Source: Thozetella sp. PMI_491 (taxonomy: Eukaryota > Ascomycota > Sordariomycetes > Chaetosphaeriales > Chaetosphaeriaceae). Taken from it: 64,000 nt of DNA. Below are positions 44,206-56,708 of this stretch, piece after piece. The translations under genes and the position numbers were made by a program. The stretch spans positions 1,746,171 to 1,810,170 of the forward strand of contig MU270016.1 in the NCBI GenBank assembly GCA_021432635.1, read 5' to 3'. The notes beneath the pieces were generated by a model, which saw only the letters and a list, made by a program, of their open reading frames with translations, made no database searches and had not been told where the DNA came from. Position 1 is the first letter of the stretch; the number at the start of each line of letters is the position of its first letter.

Positions 44206-45667
44206 GATGCTGGTCCAACGAGTGTGCCCTTGAGTGATGTGGTGATGGGTCGATGAGAAGTGCCCTCGGATGGAGCTTTGGAGATGTAAGAGGTGAGAAT
44301 TTTGAAGTAAACAAGGAGGCGAGGGACAAGGATTAAGGATAGAGGGGTGACTGGCCAAAGTTGATAAGTTGAGGAAGGTGCAGAGGCTGAAGGAGGCGGG
44401 GACGATGGCAAGAGGTTTTTGTCTGGAGACGGTACTAACGGTGCTGCTCCCCTCTCACTCGTCAAACCTGCCGTTTTGAAAAAAGCGCAGATGGGATTAA
44501 ATATGTGCCACATAGATGCCGTTTCTCAATCTGGATGTTGGCCAAACCCTTCGGGAACGGCAGCGGGCAGGTGATTCACGGTCACGGTACCACCGCTCAT
44601 ATGCGGTTGATTTGTGCTCCGTCAACCTCTCGGTGCCGTACACACACGCGCCCCAGCGCATTGGACATCCATGATCACTACAGCTGCAGGTACGCGAGCT
44701 CTGAAGTCTGCCAAGCTGCAGTTGCGATGTGAAAATCTCCTACAAGGCAGTCAAACACAGTCTGGAGACACCCAGTCGGTCGGTGCAAGCACGTAACGGT
44801 CGAGCAGAAGCCAAGTCCGAGACAAGCCGTCAAGTGGTTTAAGGGGCAGAGCTCGACATATTTCAGTTTCCTTAGAGTACTATCCCAAGTGTTTTGCTTA
44901 ACCTTGCTATACATGGCAATTGGTTGAGCTTAGCTTCCTCTTGACATGCCCGCAGAGGTCTGGCTCCCAATGTGAGATGGCATGTCTTTAATAGGCCTCA
45001 TGTCTTGAACCTCGTTGATGTCAACAGACTAGCCGAGAAATCTGACCAGACCGTTTGTTTGGCAAAGCTAGAACTTTATACTTGAAACTACGCGGAGGCC
45101 TTGCCTCGGCGAACCGCATAGAGAACCATCCAGGCCGGATACCGGCCGAGAGACACAAAAGTCTCATTTTTCGATGGGATACTTCAACTTGCGCCTTAGA
45201 TTGGCTAGTGAATATAATGTTGACGGTGGCTCTGCCCAACCTACTGCGTGGTGAATAGGACGAGAACGATACCCGAGGATTATACAACTACCGGTGCTCA
45301 ATTGAGGGATCATGAGCCCTTGTTCTACCGAAAGAAAGCATTCAACGATTTTTCTCGGCCCGTGGGCCAGGGACTGCTTCTTAGGTTCGGCCGAGCGTGT
45401 CCTACCCCCCCTGTTTGTCCTTCGCTATGCTATTGAGAAGGGCTTGTGAACGCGTCGCTCGCCTAGCGGGCGTGCAGCTAGGCTTGCGTGCGACCCCAGA
45501 ATCTGAGCATGGAGAGGTACAGAACCAAGAATAGGATTACTTTACTCGTGTAACCTTTCACTTGTGGCATCTTGGAGCCACGGTCTACCTCTTAAGTACC
45601 TTTCCGGCTTACATATACCAAAACTCCTGGGCCAAAAAAATGCACAGTGTTGCACCCCTCGGCGCGT
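44206..45667. other. Intergenic: protease promoter and LHS1 3' region
   Basis: No supported gene. A TATTTAAT-like element on the minus strand near 44,495 could be the protease TATA box but is 290 bases from the start. An AT-richer stretch covers about 44,850-45,300. Confidence 0.5.
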
Positions 45668-48600
45668 CTATAGCTCCTCGTGCTTGCGCTCTGTGTCATC
45701 TGCCTTCTCGGCCTCCTCCGACTTGTCCTCCTTCTTCTTGGTCTCGGCGCCAGCGTTCTTGCCGGCCTTGATGTCCTCGCTTCCTGTTTGCTCCTGCAGC
45801 TTGCGAATCAGCTCCTCCAGCTCCTCCTCGGTCGGCATCTTGCCGTCGGCATCCGGACGGAGGTCGATGGTCTGCTTGCCCTTAGGCGCGCTCTTGGTCT
45901 TGGTGGACTTTGGCTTCTTGCCCTTCTTGTCCTTCTTGGTCTTGCTCTCGAAGTTTCGCACTGCCTTCATGGCCAGGTCGACGCCGGCCTTGTCTAGCTT
46001 CTCGCGCCGAGCGGTCAGTTCCTTGACCGTGAGGACCGGGTCGTCGGTGGGGCCGAGCTTCTCCTGCTCGGCCAACTTCTCCTTCAACCAAGCCGAGATT
46101 GAGGTGTAGAGATCCTCGCTCTCCTTCAGATCCTCGAGTGTATACAGCGGGGGCACGGGGCCGAGATCCTTCGCTGCCTCCTCCGACGCCGCCGCCTCGG
46201 CCGCCGACGCGGTGGCGTCTTCGTCCTCGAGGCCGTCGAAATCACCACTAGAGGAAGAGGCGGCGGCGGTGGTGGTGTCAGTCGCGGTCGAGGACTGCGA
46301 GGCGGAGGCCGCCTCGGCCGACTTGAATTCCTCGTACTTAGCGAGTTCGGCCTTGACGTTGTTGACAAACTCGAGTGTCTTGTTTAGAGCATCTTCTAGG
46401 CCGTTGACGAGCTCGGGCCGCTTCGCGTTCTCTTCGATGCGAGACTGGACAGCGTTGGCGATGTCTTGCAATTCCTTGAGGCGCTTCTTGAGCTCTTCCT
46501 TCGAGGCGTCAGCGCCATCGCCGTAGAGCCAGTCGCTGGCCTCGCTAGCCTTGGTCTCCAGCGTGCTCCGCTCCTCACTCGTCGCGGCACTGAGGAACGC
46601 CTCATTGTCGAGAAGATCGCGGGCCTTGTAGGTAAAGCTCTCAAGCTGGTTGAGGGCCTCCTCGCGCTGCCTCCTAGCCTTATCGGACGCCTCGAAGGCC
46701 TTGATGCGGTCCTTGAGGCCGAGAACGTCGGCCTTCTCGATCTGAGGGACCCCGGCCTTCTCGAGGCTGTAGTCGATGTTGATCGTGATGAGCTTCTTCT
46801 TCGGCTCGGCCGACTCGGAAGCCGCTGCGGAGGCACTGGAAGCCGTAGAGGAAGTACCCTTTGAACTTTTGGAGCTCTTAGTGCTCTTGGAACTCTTAGA
46901 GCTAGTGCTCGTGGTAGATGACTCCGCCGAGCTCGAGGACGCCGCGTCGGCGTCCTCAACGACGGCCTCGTCGTCGCCGGCCAATGGCTGCTGCTCCTTC
47001 TTGCCGCCGAAGCCGAAGAGGTTCTTGACTCCATCGACGAACGTCTCCTTCTCGGGCTCCTCGGACTCGCACTCAACACTGGCCTTGGTGACCTCGACCT
47101 CGCCGTTCTCGCCGGAGAGCTTGACGCCGATCTTGAAGTGAATATCGGCCTTCTCGCACTTGTACTTCTCGACCAGTTCGGCCACCGAGGCAGTCAGGTT
47201 CTTGGTGGTCAGCACCTTGGTGTCCGCCTCGTCCTGGGCGACTTGGTAGAAGCTCACGGCGACGTCCTCCTTGTTGGTCAGGGTGATCTCCTTGGCGGGG
47301 GCGCCGAGGTGAGATGCGGCAGTCCAGATGCGCTGCTGCTTCTGCTTGCCCTCGTCCGTCTTCCACTTCATGCCGGCGGGGTAGGCGGCTCCGTCCGAGA
47401 CGCGGATCTCCTTGACTCGGAAGCTGGGGCTGAGGTCGGCCGCGCGGAAGCCGGCACCAAAGACGGCGGCCTCGTCCGAGTTGACGTTGGTGCGAATCTT
47501 ATCGGCACCGCCGAGCGCCTTCTCGAGCTCCTTCTGCACGAACGGGGTGCGCGAGGCACCGCCGTGGAGGATGACGGAGTCGAGGGCGGCGACGTCGATG
47601 CCGGCGGCGGTAAGCGCGCTTTGGAGCGTAGTCGCGACGCGAGCGGCGTGGCCGGCGGCCATCTCCTCAAACTCGCCGCGGGTGATCTTGTACTTGAAGT
47701 CGACATCGTCGTACAGGCCCTCGAAGCTGGTCTGCGTGTTGACATTGGCGCTGAGCACGTGGCGGAGGCGCTCTGCCTCCTTAGCCAGCTTCGCGATGGT
47801 GCGGCCGTGGGCCTTGACGCCGTCGGCGGCGACCGAGGCGGCCTTGGCCTTGGGCGAGTCGACGAACTGTGCGATCATGTCATCGATGATGAGGGCGTTA
47901 AGGGTGTCGCCGCCGAGAGTGCGGTCCCATCCGCTGCCCAGGACCTGAACCTCCTGGACCGTCTTGTTGAACTTGCCGACATCCTTGACGGTGCGGCTCT
48001 GGAACCTGAGGACGGTGGCCTTGGCAGAGCCGGCACCCATGTCGAAGATCATGTGGTGTTCGGGCTTCTCTCCATCGTTGATGTTGGGGAACTGGCGGCT
48101 GGTGGCGTAGTTGAGGCCCACGGCCAGGCCGTCGCTGATCAGAGACAGGATCTTGAAGCCTGCGAGGTCGGCGGCGAACTCGACGGCGCGCTTCTCCTCC
48201 ACAGTGTAGAAGGCAGGTACGGTGAGCACGACGGAGCGGACGGAGCTGCCGGAGCCGGCGAGGGCTTCGGCATTGGCGCGGATGCTCTGCAGCTCCATGG
48301 CCAGCAGCTCCTCCACAAGCCAGGCGTCTTCCTCCGGGACGAAAGCGCCGGCGCTCTTGAAGGCCGCCGTGCCCTTGACCTTGTGCGCCTCCAGCTTCAA
48401 GGCCGGGTGGCGCGCTGCATATTCCTTAACCTCAGCGCTGTCGGCGGGGAGGCCGAGAAGTGCCTTCAGGTTCGGGTAGACATCGCCGGGGAAACGGGGG
48501 GCGAGGGCCATGGCATCAGAGCCGTAGGCGCGCTCCGGGTACGAGTCAGGCTTGGGGCCATTGGGAGACGGCTTGAAGGCGACGGCAGAGATCTCTTTTC

Positions 48601-48778
48601 GGCGCGAGTCCTTGGTCAGGACAATCTCGAGGGGGATGCCCGGCTTGACGAGGGCGGCCTTGATGTACTCGGTGCCTAGGTCTATGCCGAGCACGGCGGA
48701 TACGGCGAGGACGTTGCCGGAGAAGAGGAGGACCGCGAAGAGGAGGAGGGCCGCGGGCGACCTCCTTGTCGGCGCCAT
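45668..48778 (-). CDS. LHS1: ER-lumenal Hsp70 of the Grp170/Lhs1 type
   Basis: This is a single exon of 1036 residues. The signal peptide (about 1-26) is followed directly by the Hsp70 ATPase domain, starting Val-Leu-Gly-Ile-Asp-Leu-Gly-Thr-Glu-Tyr. It carries the second phosphate loop (Phe-Asp-Met-Gly-Ala-Gly-Ser) and the adenosine motif (Ile-Leu-His-Gly-Gly-Ala-Ser-Arg). An extended beta domain, a long acidic and Ser-rich loop (about 615-650) and an enlarged alpha-helical lid follow, as in Grp170/Lhs1 rather than BiP. The C-terminus His-Glu-Glu-Leu is an HDEL-type ER retention signal. Lhs1 acts as nucleotide exchange factor for BiP and helps translocation and folding. A GTG four codons upstream is in frame, but the ATG at 48778 directly begins the signal peptide. 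The opposite strand carries a 513-codon open frame that is a GC3 shadow. Confidence 0.97.
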   Translation of the reverse strand: MAPTRRSPAALLLFAVLLFSGNVLAVSAVLGIDLGTEYIKAALVKPGIPLEIVLTKDSRRKEISAVAFKPSPNGPKPDSYPERAYGSDAMALAPRFPGDVYPNLKALLGLPADSAEVKEYAARHPALKLEAHKVKGTAAFKSAGAFVPEEDAWLVEELLAMELQSIRANAEALAGSGSSVRSVVLTVPAFYTVEEKRAVEFAADLAGFKILSLISDGLAVGLNYATSRQFPNINDGEKPEHHMIFDMGAGSAKATVLRFQSRTVKDVGKFNKTVQEVQVLGSGWDRTLGGDTLNALIIDDMIAQFVDSPKAKAASVAADGVKAHGRTIAKLAKEAERLRHVLSANVNTQTSFEGLYDDVDFKYKITRGEFEEMAAGHAARVATTLQSALTAAGIDVAALDSVILHGGASRTPFVQKELEKALGGADKIRTNVNSDEAAVFGAGFRAADLSPSFRVKEIRVSDGAAYPAGMKWKTDEGKQKQQRIWTAASHLGAPAKEITLTNKEDVAVSFYQVAQDEADTKVLTTKNLTASVAELVEKYKCEKADIHFKIGVKLSGENGEVEVTKASVECESEEPEKETFVDGVKNLFGFGGKKEQQPLAGDDEAVVEDADAASSSSAESSTTSTSSKSSKSTKSSKSSKGTSSTASSASAAASESAEPKKKLITINIDYSLEKAGVPQIEKADVLGLKDRIKAFEASDKARRQREEALNQLESFTYKARDLLDNEAFLSAATSEERSTLETKASEASDWLYGDGADASKEELKKRLKELQDIANAVQSRIEENAKRPELVNGLEDALNKTLEFVNNVKAELAKYEEFKSAEAASASQSSTATDTTTAAASSSSGDFDGLEDEDATASAAEAAASEEAAKDLGPVPPLYTLEDLKESEDLYTSISAWLKEKLAEQEKLGPTDDPVLTVKELTARREKLDKAGVDLAMKAVRNFESKTKKDKKGKKPKSTKTKSAPKGKQTIDLRPDADGKMPTEEELEELIRKLQEQTGSEDIKAGKNAGAETKKKEDKSEEAEKADDTERKHEEL

Positions 48779-50991
48779 GGTAGCCGACACGATGGGGGCA
48801 GGGAGGGTCGAAATCGAGCCCGAGGGCAGATTGGGGGAGTGCCTCTCAGTCTATGCTGCTGGCGAGCACAGCACGAGCGGGAAGCTCCAGAATATGCTGG
48901 TTTGCGGAGGGGCAAGAGAAGTTAGGTTGGGAAAGCAAGACCGGCAGCTGGAAGGAAAGACAAGTATGATGGGCTTTGTATAAATGGGAAAAGGAGAGAG
49001 GCCGGCCCAGAGGGGAGGATCAATAGCTCAAAATAAAAGGATCGAATCTGGCCTCAACTGCTACTGCTACGGCCCGCACTGTTTATAGAGTTGCGTCGAA
49101 GGTGGCATAGCGGGTGCAAATGACTTTGCTGTTCTCATCGAAGAGGACAACTTGTGAAATCGCCGGACCCCTGTCCAAGAAGGAGCTGTCCTTCCAGTTC
49201 AATGGCCAATCATGATGTTCCACAGGGCATAAGGACCCACTATAAGGAGCTTGGCGGCAAGATTTATTTTCCTGCCATACCAGACCGCCCGGAGGTGTGG
49301 GGATTGGTCCCCGCTGCCCGGTACTCGATTCACAATTGCCGGAGCTCCGGGACCCTTCGACCGGGCCGGATCGGATAAAGCAGAGAAACGACGGGCGTAG
49401 CTCAAGTCCTAGTAGATCACCGGTTTTCTTCTTAATGTGCCTCTGCAACACGATCTATCCCGGAAGTTGGGTGCTCGCATCACGGAAATGACTTGGTAAT
49501 GGCGGCAACCACCTACTTAGCTTTGGAGCACAATACCAACTCGAATTGCCTAACTTGCTGATTGGCCTCGCGCGCCGAGCGGCGCAATGAGGTATCTAAG
49601 CGAGTGTTCGAGAGGTGCCCGTACTTCCCGGCGTGCGAGTAGGTACCGGGGCGGTCGAAGATCATGGTGATGGAGCGATTAGCATCAAAATTATCCCCAC
49701 CCCATACTCAACTGGTGAAGTGCCTTGTTGGTAATGCCTGAGTCTCAAAGCTTCTGAGATGTCCTATGTGGGCCGTTGCCACTGATGGCACTGATACAGC
49801 GCACCGGGCACGCTGATTTGCCAGTGGAAGGCTGCAAAAAGAAAGGTATCCTGGGGTTGGGTAGCCACATAGGAAAGCGAGCCACAAAATAAGCGCATCA
49901 AGTGAATATACCCGTAGCTTGTACATACATCCCCTAATTTCATTCGTCCCACGGCGCCAGTCCGTCCATGCTGATGACATCAAAGCCTCCCGCCGACTTG
50001 GTAAGCTTCGTTCCAGCCCCTCTCCGCCGTGATCAGGTCCAGGGGTGCGGCGTAACGGTATTTGGCTCGTCCGACTCCCGTGCATCCTGTCCCGTGCAAC
50101 TTGCGTTCTCATTTGCCCAGCCCAGCAAGACGGGTAGGCGATCGGAGGGTGGTCTCCCTAACCCCCGGTGCGATCACTGATTGATTGCTAGAGGACGGCG
50201 CTGCATATCCGCCGTGCAGCCGACCAGAGATCGGGGGACCAGCTGCAGTCGGCGATGGTGATGTCAGACGCAGGCATTTTTGGGCGGCAGGTCGAAGTGG
50301 CGGACTGGTATTCCGCCGACTTGACCACGCGGCGGTCGGTAGAGCTAAATTGCGCCCGAAATGCATCATTGGCTGACCCAAGAGCTCCCCCTGGCTAGCT
50401 CGCTTTACTTCGTGTACAATTACAGCCCCAGTTTGTTTGTTAACGTGGGAATTAAAACAACTGTCTTCAAAGCTCTATTCTCATACAGTTGAGAATCCCA
50501 AATAAAAGGGAGCTTACAAGACCGGTAACGAGCTAAAAGGGCCAACAATGAGTCAAAATAGTCAATAACGGGCCAAAGCGGCTAGCAAATCTACAAAGCT
50601 GTTCACAAGCTTCTAGGTCCTCCTATGTGATGTGGCTGGCCTTTGTATCGTACCAAGCTAACAAACATGCAAGGGGTGGATTGTAAGTAACCCTCAGCTG
50701 CCCCCCTATTTCCCCAGTGGCTGACCCGGGACCCTGCACTCTGCTGCATGCCGTGCGCAGTATTGGGCCGCATAGAGATGGTCCCCTGCGTTCTGCCCAG
50801 CGTAATGATTACTGGTGGTAAAGTTTAACATCATGGAGCTCCGCCCCAGTGGATGCATCACCGCGTGTAGCATGTTGCCTCGGAAGACCCGTGATCTCGA
50901 CTCTATATAAGGTATCTTCTAGCCACCGGTCTCTTTCCCCTCTGTGACGATGCCTGGGCGCGCGTAGTTCTACCACCCCTCCGTTCCCAAG
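48779..50991. other. Gene-free region (2.2 kb)
   Basis: It holds the LHS1 promoter and, at the other end, the carboxylesterase promoter. An AT-richer patch lies at about 50,400-50,650. A minus-strand frame at 49083-49451 has a partly protein-like end but no family match and was not called. Confidence 0.5.
50904..50910 (+). promoter_or_regulatory. TATA box of the carboxylesterase gene
   Basis: TATATAA lies 82 bases upstream of the ATG at 50992, the best-placed canonical TATA box in the window. Confidence 0.6.
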
Positions 50992-52919
<1,928 letters not shown>

Positions 52920-53019
52920 GGGCAGCTTCCGTCAGGTTTGGATCAAAAGTTCAGGCTGCTGAAGGTACGAGAGTGTAAATCGTGTTATTTTTAATAAACG
53001 GTGTGCCTACCACCTCACT

Positions 53020-55503
53020 TCATCTTCCTTCGCCCGCTTCCTGTCCAAGCTGGGCCAGTGCCGCCTCGTATGCGTCCAGCCTGGTCTGCGCAAACTCGTC
53101 ATCGGCGTCCCGCAGCCTTACTCTCTCAACCTTGGTGCCGCGTGATATCTTGTTTGCGCCATGTGCCTTGGCCTCTCCTCCAAACTCAGTCCAGAACGTG
53201 TAGGCCTCGGCGTGCGCGAGCAAGGTCCAGGCGTGTCCGACCCGGCCAGCTCGCGCCGTTCGGCCCACACGATGAACGTAGGCTGTAGCGTTGATCGGGA
53301 TGTCGTAGTTGATCACGTGGTCCAGGTTTGGCAGGTCGATGCCACGAGACACTAGGTCCGAAGCGATGAGGATGCGCGTCTTTCCCTGGGCGAAGTTGCG
53401 AATAGTTCGCTCGCGCTCGGCGCTGCGGGTCGCTGACGCCAAGGTCCCGATGAACGGGGCCAGTTCCGGCGACAGGATGGCAAGAAGACGGGAAAGGCGA
53501 AGGGCAGCCTCGGCTGAGCGTGTAAACACTAACGCCGAGGTGTTGAATCTCGCACCACTGGTAGCCTGCCCGCTCTTTCTGGACCTAGGGGGCAAGGAGT
53601 CGTCCGAGTCTGATGATTCCGAGCTAGAATCACTCGAATCTGAATCGTCTGAGTCACTCTCGTCAGCTGTCTGCGACTCCCCACCATTTGTAGGACCCTC
53701 GCTGCTGAGCTTGGCTAGCAAATCTACCAGGTACAGCGGCTTTAAGCTGGGCTCGCGAATCCTGATAGCGGACTCTTTAAGGAGGTCTGGGAGCTTCAGC
53801 TCAGCGTCCACAACGATGAGCTTCGGACGTGAGAGCTTTAAGTTATTGATGAGACTGATGTCCCGCGTCATGGTTGCGCTTAGAACCACCTTGCGCACAC
53901 CACTCTTGTTCGACCCGGGAAAGTCTCGGGCACCGGGGCGGATGATGGCAAGTTTCTCCACAACAAGCGGAAGCCAGTCCTGGAAATGCTGCGCCAGAAG
54001 CTTATCAGCCTCGTCGACGACCAGCCATCTAACATAGTCGAGGGTGAAGCCCGGCGTATGGTGAATATGTTCGACTAGCCGGCCCGGGGTGCAGATTAGG
54101 ATGTCGACGGCCGACAAATATTCAATGACATGGCCGGGAAGCGGCTGGGCGGTCCTTCTTAGCGAGTACGAGTCATCCTCGCTGTCGTTATCGTCTAGCG
54201 CCACGATCGAGGCCCTACTTCGAAGATACTTCTCGTACCCAGCTGGATCGTAGCGTTGGCGCTCCTCCATGATCCTTGTCTGCTCCTTCTTGAACTCATT
54301 CCTGCCTAATGCTTCGCCGATGATGACTCGCTTGCCTCCCCCGCTGGCGAATGCTGCCGAACACGCCTCGCAGGCCTTCCGAACCTGGTCCACGAGGTCT
54401 CGGGTTGGGAGCACGATAATGCCTCGGAGCGCGGTTTGCATTCCTAGGCTGATATCTCGGACCATGGGCAACACGTAGGCCAGCGTCTTGCCAGAACCCG
54501 TGGCTGCCGAGATAACGACATCTCCTTGCCGGTCGGCGGACGGCAGCAGCAAGGGAAGGGCGGCGGTCTGTACTGCGAATGCTTCCTCGATCCCCTGGGC
54601 AGCGAGCACCTTGGCTACCTCTGGGGCGATGCCAAGGTCGCTGAAGGGCTTCCGAAGCTTGGACGAAACCTGGATGGGGGCGGCAAGCCAGGGCGGTAAT
54701 GTCTCGTACTCCAATTTTGGGTCCTCTGGGACAATACGCGCTGGCTGAGGAAGGGGTTCCAGGCCATGTAGTTCCTCTGGAGTCTGCGTGGTGTCCTCTT
54801 CTGAGTCGTCTGCCGGTTTGGGCTGTGCCATATTGATCGTTTTATCTCTCTTTTCAAAGATAGACTTGTGCCGCTCGTACACTTCGGCATCGTCCTTGTC
54901 GTCATTGACTGCTGCTCGCTTCGCCTTCTTCTTTTCTTTCTTCTCGCTCTTTTTTGGACCTCTCTCGTTGGATTCGGCAGCATTTGCGGCCGAGTTGGCC
55001 TCCGGCGGATTCTGGTGCGTGGAATCGAGTAGTATGGTAGCATCTATGTCCATCGCATCTGAATCATTGACGTGAGGTAGCGCATCCTGAATGATGCTCT
55101 CGTCTGGCGCTTCTCCTTTTTTCACAGACTTAGACCCCTCCGATTTTGTCTTGTGGCTCTTCCGCGCCTTCTTCGAGCTCTTATCTTTCGGAATCCGTTC
55201 CTCATCATCGCTTTCATGAGGCCGCTTGTCGTTGAAAGACTTGTCCTCTTCACGCCCCCTCTTCCTCTTCTTCGGTTCGGGCAATGGAAAATCGTCGTCG
55301 TTGAATACAATCTTCTTCGGGGCTACCTGGGCTGAGGCAGAGGTGTAAGGCCCGGTCACTGACGGAGGCTCATGCCGCTGGTACGAGTCCGCGGAAGACC
55401 CGTAGTTTGTTCCAGCTCCATCGGCACCATTTGCCTGCGTTTGGGCTACGGCCGCCCGCGGCTGAGGCCGAGGTTTGACGGGCGGGATATATCGAGCATA
55501 CAT
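53020..55503 (-). CDS. DBP6: DEAD-box RNA helicase of the Dbp6/DDX51 type
   Basis: Single exon, 827 residues from the ATG at 55503 (the frame stays open further upstream). A long charged N-terminus (about 1-260) is rich in Lys, Glu, Asp and Ser with several basic nuclear-signal clusters. The helicase core has motif I Ala-Ala-Thr-Gly-Ser-Gly-Lys-Thr (333-340), Ia Pro-Thr-Arg-Asp-Leu, II Val-Asp-Glu-Ala-Asp, III Ser-Ala-Thr, V Arg-Gly-Ile-Asp and VI His-Arg-Val-Gly-Arg-Thr-Ala-Arg-Ala-Gly-Arg. A Ser/Asp-rich insertion between the two RecA lobes, and a preferred Leu-Pro-Pro-Trp-Leu before the Q-motif region, fit Dbp6/DDX51. Dbp6 acts in the nucleolus in early 60S subunit assembly. It ends 100 bases from the convergent carboxylesterase gene. 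Confidence 0.93.
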   Translation of the reverse strand: MYARYIPPVKPRPQPRAAVAQTQANGADGAGTNYGSSADSYQRHEPPSVTGPYTSASAQVAPKKIVFNDDDFPLPEPKKRKRGREEDKSFNDKRPHESDDEERIPKDKSSKKARKSHKTKSEGSKSVKKGEAPDESIIQDALPHVNDSDAMDIDATILLDSTHQNPPEANSAANAAESNERGPKKSEKKEKKKAKRAAVNDDKDDAEVYERHKSIFEKRDKTINMAQPKPADDSEEDTTQTPEELHGLEPLPQPARIVPEDPKLEYETLPPWLAAPIQVSSKLRKPFSDLGIAPEVAKVLAAQGIEEAFAVQTAALPLLLPSADRQGDVVISAATGSGKTLAYVLPMVRDISLGMQTALRGIIVLPTRDLVDQVRKACEACSAAFASGGGKRVIIGEALGRNEFKKEQTRIMEERQRYDPAGYEKYLRSRASIVALDDNDSEDDSYSLRRTAQPLPGHVIEYLSAVDILICTPGRLVEHIHHTPGFTLDYVRWLVVDEADKLLAQHFQDWLPLVVEKLAIIRPGARDFPGSNKSGVRKVVLSATMTRDISLINNLKLSRPKLIVVDAELKLPDLLKESAIRIREPSLKPLYLVDLLAKLSSEGPTNGGESQTADESDSDDSDSSDSSSESSDSDDSLPPRSRKSGQATSGARFNTSALVFTRSAEAALRLSRLLAILSPELAPFIGTLASATRSAERERTIRNFAQGKTRILIASDLVSRGIDLPNLDHVINYDIPINATAYVHRVGRTARAGRVGHAWTLLAHAEAYTFWTEFGGEAKAHGANKISRGTKVERVRLRDADDEFAQTRLDAYEAALAQLGQEAGEGR

Positions 55504-56708
55504 GCCGGCGCCACCAGTCCTTGCGGAGGAAAAAGGCGGGCAGAGAAGAATTAACGGATGGCGGCCCGTCGCCAAATCACTAGCGCCGCGAATTGGGCTG
55601 CGGAGGCCGGAGTATCGTTGGGGAGAATAAAGCTCCTTGTGAGGTACCACGATGCTGGGGGGCAGCAATCGATGGAGGACCGACCTGGATTTTTCGGGGA
55701 TTGCGCTGCTAGTGCCACGGCTCACCGCCAAAAATATTTGGCCTTATCGTTATCGGAGTCCGCTAAGGGGACCCCGCTGTAGGTGGCTCCAGGTATACTC
55801 CCCTCCTATGTCCGCGACTCTATTGGCCAACTCAAAACACGACTGTTCTTGGAAACCAGATTCTTCAGACTTTCATTTGAGGATATCGCGTCGGGTGGAA
55901 CTCCGATTTATGAACTGGCGCCTAAAAACTACAAGTCTACCTGGCATATCTCGTGTGCTCTTAGCGACGGGGCCTCTTCAGAGGTGACGCGCAGTGAGTT
56001 CTCGACGGTATTTACGAGACGAGTCGGTTGCGAGACACACCAAACAGATTCTCGGCCTGGAAGCAGAGAAGAAGAATTCGCGACAACGAGCCGGTCCCGG
56101 GTGTCGTGGTGTGAGAAAACACTGTCGTGATATCCGCAAACCAGGCCTTGGCTAGACCTAGCTCCACTTTCTTTGCCGTTGCGTTGGCATCCACCCATGA
56201 CTGCCGGCCCCACTGGGATGTTCTAGACTCTCCAAAGATAGGGTTGAGTAAGGTATCCTACAAAGATTCCTTCATCACCTAGGTCCCTCGTTGCAGCGGC
56301 CAGTGTCTGCTCTTATTTTTATTTGACATGCTCTATTGCATCCACAAGAGGTCATTTAATCGCTAAATATCAAGATGCCCCTATAAATTCTCCCGAGACT
56401 CTGGGAACCTCTGATTCTCTCAAGTGGGTCAGTATTTAGTTTCTGATAGATAGGCGATGGCCGCTAGATCCACCCCTGTCCTTTGAGGACACGGCATCCA
56501 ACATCCAAGCGCGAGCTGCATCGTCGACCCAAATTTCATCACCAATGCGACACAGTCGGTAGCCATGACCGCGTAGGCGCATCGGCATCGTCTAAGACCT
56601 GTGTGACCTTAAGCGGCGTCGGAGGCGCGAGGTATTTGGCCGGGACAAGCACTTTCTCTATTAAAAAGACCCAGGCTGACCGCCGGCGATGGGCCGAGAC
56701 CGAGCACC
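55504..56708. promoter_or_regulatory. Divergent upstream region, DBP6 / GPI3
   Basis: The two genes start head to head 1205 bases apart. An open frame from a GTG at 55783 to 56130 (115 codons) has mixed, partly protein-like composition but no ATG start and no recognised family. The remainder looks non-coding. Confidence 0.45.

Noticed and set aside
45055-45258. Plus-strand frame in the LHS1-protease interval
   Set aside because: 67 codons only, no family match, and no splice partners.
47138-48679. 513-codon open frame on the plus strand opposite LHS1
   Set aside because: It is an antisense shadow of the very GC3-rich LHS1 gene, with no family resemblance, while LHS1 itself is unambiguous.
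53309-54037. Long plus-strand open frame opposite DBP6
   Set aside because: Antisense of the conserved DEAD-box core; low-complexity Ser/Arg composition and no domain.
55783-56130. 115-codon plus-strand frame between DBP6 and GPI3
   Set aside because: It starts with GTG, has no recognised family and no clear splice partners; possibly a relic but not supportable.
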